Shown in pieces: positions 5,861 through 8,178 of a DNA stretch of 8,178 nucleotides. The stretch is from NCBI GenBank assembly GCA_027017165.1, contig JALURF010000179.1, positions 1 through 8,178 on the forward strand, read 5' to 3'. A program made the position numbers and the translations under genes. The notes under the pieces are model-generated. The model was given only the letters and a program-made list of their open reading frames with translations. It made no database searches and was not told the DNA's origin. The DNA comes from Thermofilaceae archaeon (GTDB lineage: Archaea; Thermoproteota; Thermoprotei; Thermofilales; B69-G16). Position 1 is the first letter of the stretch; each line of letters begins with the position of its first letter.

Positions 5861-6801
5861 CTGACTCCACCTCCGTATTTCTTCTGGTAGATATAAGTAG
5901 TTGTGAATATTATCGCGAAGAGGAAGAGGCTTTTAGCGGCGGCGACTCCCGGTCTAAGCCTTGTGAAGGCCTCGTTGTATATGTCCATGGCTATTGTGTA
6001 GCCGGAACCTCCGGGTCCTCCCCCAGAGCCCGCCATTACCCAGGCGAGGTCGAACATCTGTAGCGCCCCTATAAGCCCCATTACGACCACGTAGGTTATC
6101 ATTGGCTTTAACATGGGTATGGTTACGTAGAAAAACCTCCTGATAGGGCCGGCGCCGTCTAGCATTGCCGCTTCGTATATCTCTCTCGGTATCGCTTGGA
6201 GGGCTGCCAGAAAGGAGACGAAGAAGTGTCCGCTAGTCCCCCATATTGCCACTATGGCCATTGCGAGAAGTACGTAGTTTCTATTGTTAAGCCAGTCCGG
6301 TTGGAAGCCGGGGGCTACGAAGCTTAAAGCGTAGTTTATAAAGCCTCTTTTCATGAAGAGCCAGATAAATATTAGGGATATTATTACGGGACAGGTGGTG
6401 GCTGGTAGAAAGTAGCTGACTTTAAAGAATTGTATACCTTTTATCTTCTGGTTTGCGAGAGCCGCCAAGGCTAAGGCTAGGAATGTTTGGATAGGAACCA
6501 CTATTGCTGTGTAGATGAGTATATTTTTAAGACCGGTATAGAAGGGGGTTATGAGATATGATGCCCCTCCTATCCCCCTGAGCAAATCGTTAAGCATTAT
6601 TTCGTAATTTTTTAAACCGGCGAATTTCATAGGGCCTATATAATCCCATTCGAAAAAACTTAGGTAAACCGCGAAGAAGGCTGAGAAATATCCGAATATA
6701 AGATTAAACGCGACTGCGACCGAGATTAGAAAAAGAGCGCCTAGAGCCTCTCTAACTGAGGCTTTTTCAGTAAAAGAGGAAAAAAACTTGAATTTAAGCA
6801 A
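5857..6801 (-). CDS. Sugar ABC transporter permease (MalF type)
   Basis: A 314-residue inner-membrane subunit pairing with the MalG-type permease to form the transport pore. Hydrophobic helices are seen at about 19-50, 93-116, 134-150, 177-201, 233-256 and 289-305. The EAA loop reads EAAMLDGAGP from E210, with Gly 216 and Pro 229 (IPMLKP), the coupling helix for the ATPase. A Gly-rich stretch (SGGGPGGSGY, 259-268) precedes the last helix. I chose the TTG at 6801: GGTGA lies four bases ahead of it, and it leaves 17 bases after the binding-protein stop. The frame is open farther, to 7008, but that extension overlaps the binding-protein gene by about 190 bases and reads as low-complexity Arg/Ser/Gly sequence, so it is rejected. 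Confidence 0.94.
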   Translation of the reverse strand: MLKFKFFSSFTEKASVREALGALFLISVAVAFNLIFGYFSAFFAVYLSFFEWDYIGPMKFAGLKNYEIMLNDLLRGIGGASYLITPFYTGLKNILIYTAIVVPIQTFLALALAALANQKIKGIQFFKVSYFLPATTCPVIISLIFIWLFMKRGFINYALSFVAPGFQPDWLNNRNYVLLAMAIVAIWGTSGHFFVSFLAALQAIPREIYEAAMLDGAGPIRRFFYVTIPMLKPMITYVVVMGLIGALQMFDLAWVMAGSGGGPGGSGYTIAMDIYNEAFTRLRPGVAAAKSLFLFAIIFTTTYIYQKKYGGGVR

Positions 6802-6805
6802 GAGC

Positions 6806-6811
6806 TCACCC
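6806..6811 (-). promoter_or_regulatory. RBS deciding the MalF-type permease start
   Basis: GGGTGA on the minus strand, followed by four bases and TTG at 6801. The same GGTGA-plus-four-bases layout precedes the binding protein (8150) and the ATPase (5025). It is the main reason for choosing this start over the longer open frame. Confidence 0.7.
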
Positions 6812-6818
6812 TTACGGG

Positions 6819-8150
6819 CTATCCTCCCAGAACTTCCCGGACAGCTTCTTTGATTGTTGGTATTACTTCGTCTAGCTCTAGCTCGCCGCGCATAGCGGCT
6901 GCCATGACATCGCTTATCTTGCCTTCCAGTTCTCCGCTCTTCGGGCCCCACAGGAATACTAGTACTTGGTCGTATTTGAAGCCTAGCGTTTTCTTGTGCT
7001 GTGGCCACATGTCAGGGCTTTCCTCTAGCCCTTTAATGGAGGGTAGAGTGTGGCCCATTTTGACTACTAGCTCGTGTTGTCCATCTCTGCCGAGTATGAA
7101 TTCGACGAATTTCCAAGCTTCCTCTGGGTGCTCGGTTTTAGCGTTTATGCCTAGAGCCACAGTATAGGCCATCGTGGCCCTTCCCTTGGGTCCTTTAGGT
7201 ACGGGGGCTATATCCCAGTCTTCGCCAAACTTGAAGTCGGGGAATTGATCAGCTAGGAATGGTATCATCCAGTTTCCGCTGATAACCATGGCTACTTCTT
7301 GTTTTCCGAAGGCGTCGCCTAGCCAGCCAGCGCCGACGTCGGCTGGCTGTACCACGTAGGGGGTCTTGCCGGCTTTTTCTCTAGCTATCTTTCCTTCTCT
7401 ATACAGGTTAATGTACCAGAGCAATGTCTCCTTAACTTCGGGTCTGTCGAACCAAGCTTCATCCCCGGGTTTTTCAAACCATGGCTTGGGAGCTCCATAA
7501 CTTAGAGCTACGGGGACGTACCTGTTAAAGCCTCCTAGGTATATGGCGAGTCCGGGTTTGCCGGTTTTATCGGCTATTATCTGGGCGTATTCGAGGAGTT
7601 GATCCCAAGTGTCCGGGGGTCCTTCTAAACCAGCCTGGGCGAATAGTTTCTTATTCCAGAAGAGGGCGAGCATGCTCCAGTCTTTAGGCAGTCCGTAGAG
7701 TTTCCCATCTTTACCTCTGAACGGCTCGAGTAGGAAATCGTAGAACTGGTTTATAAATTCCTGAGATGCTATATCGGAGACCGGGTATAGGGCGCCCTTC
7801 TCTATGAAAGTGGGCGCCCAGCTCGTATCTACGTAGAATATGTCGGGAGCTACTCCGGCGCCGTAGCTGGCTAATATGTTTTCGTGAAACATCTGGGTTA
7901 TAACTTCATATTTGATGTCTATAGTTGGGTATTTCTGCTCGAATTTGCTTATCATTTTCTCGTAGTTCTTCATCTCGGTTTCTCCAGCACTCCATCCGGC
8001 GAATCGTATGAATATTTTCTCCACGGGTTTTTCTACAGGTTTTTCGACTTCTACTATTCTTGGGTTTAAAGCGAAGTAAGCCGCTAGTAGGCCGAAGACG
8101 ACGACTAGAATTAGGAGGATAGCGACTGTTTTAGTTATACCTGAAGACAT
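6819..8150 (-). CDS. Membrane-anchored sugar-binding protein of ABC transporter
   Basis: A 443-residue extracytoplasmic solute-binding protein of the carbohydrate (UgpB/MalE, COG1653) type, which captures the sugar outside the membrane and delivers it to the two permeases. Residues 7-28 form one hydrophobic helix with no lipobox Cys, so it is probably held as an N-terminal anchor or cut by an archaeal signal peptidase. A charged linker with EKPV repeats (about 34-45) follows. The mature part shows family landmarks: YEKMISKFEQKYP near 63-75, GVAPDIFYVD near 98-107, KDGKLYGLPKDWSMLALFWNKKLF near 146-169, PDTWDQLLEYA near 178-188 and the C-terminal HPEEAWKFVEFILG. Aromatic residues are common (several Trp and Tyr), as expected for stacking against sugars. 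It has an ATG start with GGTGA four bases ahead. It is the first gene of the operon within the window; the substrate is unproven. Confidence 0.95.
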   Translation of the reverse strand: MSSGITKTVAILLILVVVFGLLAAYFALNPRIVEVEKPVEKPVEKIFIRFAGWSAGETEMKNYEKMISKFEQKYPTIDIKYEVITQMFHENILASYGAGVAPDIFYVDTSWAPTFIEKGALYPVSDIASQEFINQFYDFLLEPFRGKDGKLYGLPKDWSMLALFWNKKLFAQAGLEGPPDTWDQLLEYAQIIADKTGKPGLAIYLGGFNRYVPVALSYGAPKPWFEKPGDEAWFDRPEVKETLLWYINLYREGKIAREKAGKTPYVVQPADVGAGWLGDAFGKQEVAMVISGNWMIPFLADQFPDFKFGEDWDIAPVPKGPKGRATMAYTVALGINAKTEHPEEAWKFVEFILGRDGQHELVVKMGHTLPSIKGLEESPDMWPQHKKTLGFKYDQVLVFLWGPKSGELEGKISDVMAAAMRGELELDEVIPTIKEAVREVLGG

Positions 8151-8154
8151 TCTT

Positions 8155-8176
8155 TCACCTTTCAGTGTTATATACT
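8155..8176 (-). promoter_or_regulatory. RBS and TATA-like sequence before the sugar-binding gene
   Basis: GGTGA at 8155-8159 is a good ribosome binding site, four bases from the ATG at 8150. AGTATATAA at about 8168-8176 resembles a TATA box, but it is centred only 21 bases before the ATG. Transcription from it would start at or inside the gene and leave out the ribosome binding site. Either the TATA match is accidental and the true promoter is beyond the window, or two modes of expression exist. The ribosome binding site is the surer call. Confidence 0.45.
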
Positions 8177-8178
8177 AA

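Noticed and set aside
6802..7008. N-terminal extension of the MalF-type permease by about 69 residues
   Set aside because: It overlaps the binding-protein gene by about 190 bases in another frame, is Arg/Ser/Gly-rich with no family resemblance, and a TTG with a good GGTGA site stands at 6801.
8016..8048. EKPV-type repeats in the binding-protein linker as a DNA repeat element
   Set aside because: The repetition is a short, in-frame protein linker after the membrane anchor, a common feature of anchored archaeal binding proteins.

Overview
The window looks like chromosomal DNA of a (hyper)thermophilic archaeon, most likely of the Thermoproteota; the order and genus cannot be fixed from sequence alone. 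The reasons are: starts preceded by GGTGA or GGAGGT Shine-Dalgarno sites alongside apparently leaderless genes with a TATA-like box about 26-28 bases upstream; frequent TTG and GTG starts; a solute-binding protein held by an uncleaved N-terminal membrane helix instead of a bacterial lipobox; Lys/Glu/Ile-rich proteins; and a VapBC pair of archaeal type.

Right half (about 2935-8150, all on the minus strand): a compact carbohydrate-uptake operon. In transcription order it encodes a membrane-anchored solute-binding protein, two MalF/MalG-type permeases, a MalK/UgpC-type ATPase with a regulatory C-terminal domain, and a GH130-family glycoside phosphorylase. Gaps are 17 bases, a 4-base overlap, 4 bases and 48 bases. 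The simplest reading is that a mannose-containing (or other GH130-type) oligosaccharide is imported and split by phosphorolysis to a sugar 1-phosphate, saving ATP. Substrate identity is inference.

Middle (1797-2885, minus strand): a radical SAM protein of the spore-photoproduct-lyase-like (SplB/COG1533) group. It lies 49 bases beyond the GH130 gene in the same direction, and its function is unknown.

Left part: an AT-rich accessory block. A plus-strand VapB/VapC toxin-antitoxin operon (1203-1786) sits behind a dense cluster of perfect palindromes that looks like its operator and promoter. Just upstream lies a decayed gene (about 674-1029) for a clan AA, retropepsin-like aspartic protease. It is broken by two frame changes and has lost the catalytic Asp. 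The left edge (20-583, minus strand) encodes an unrecognised acidic 187-residue protein, read away from the pseudogene.

No RNA gene, CRISPR array or insertion sequence was seen. The most noteworthy points are the decayed protease beside a toxin-antitoxin pair, the nested palindromes before vapB, the GH130 enzyme as the last gene of the uptake operon, and the coding-like, in-frame spacer between the ATPase stop codon and the GH130 start.
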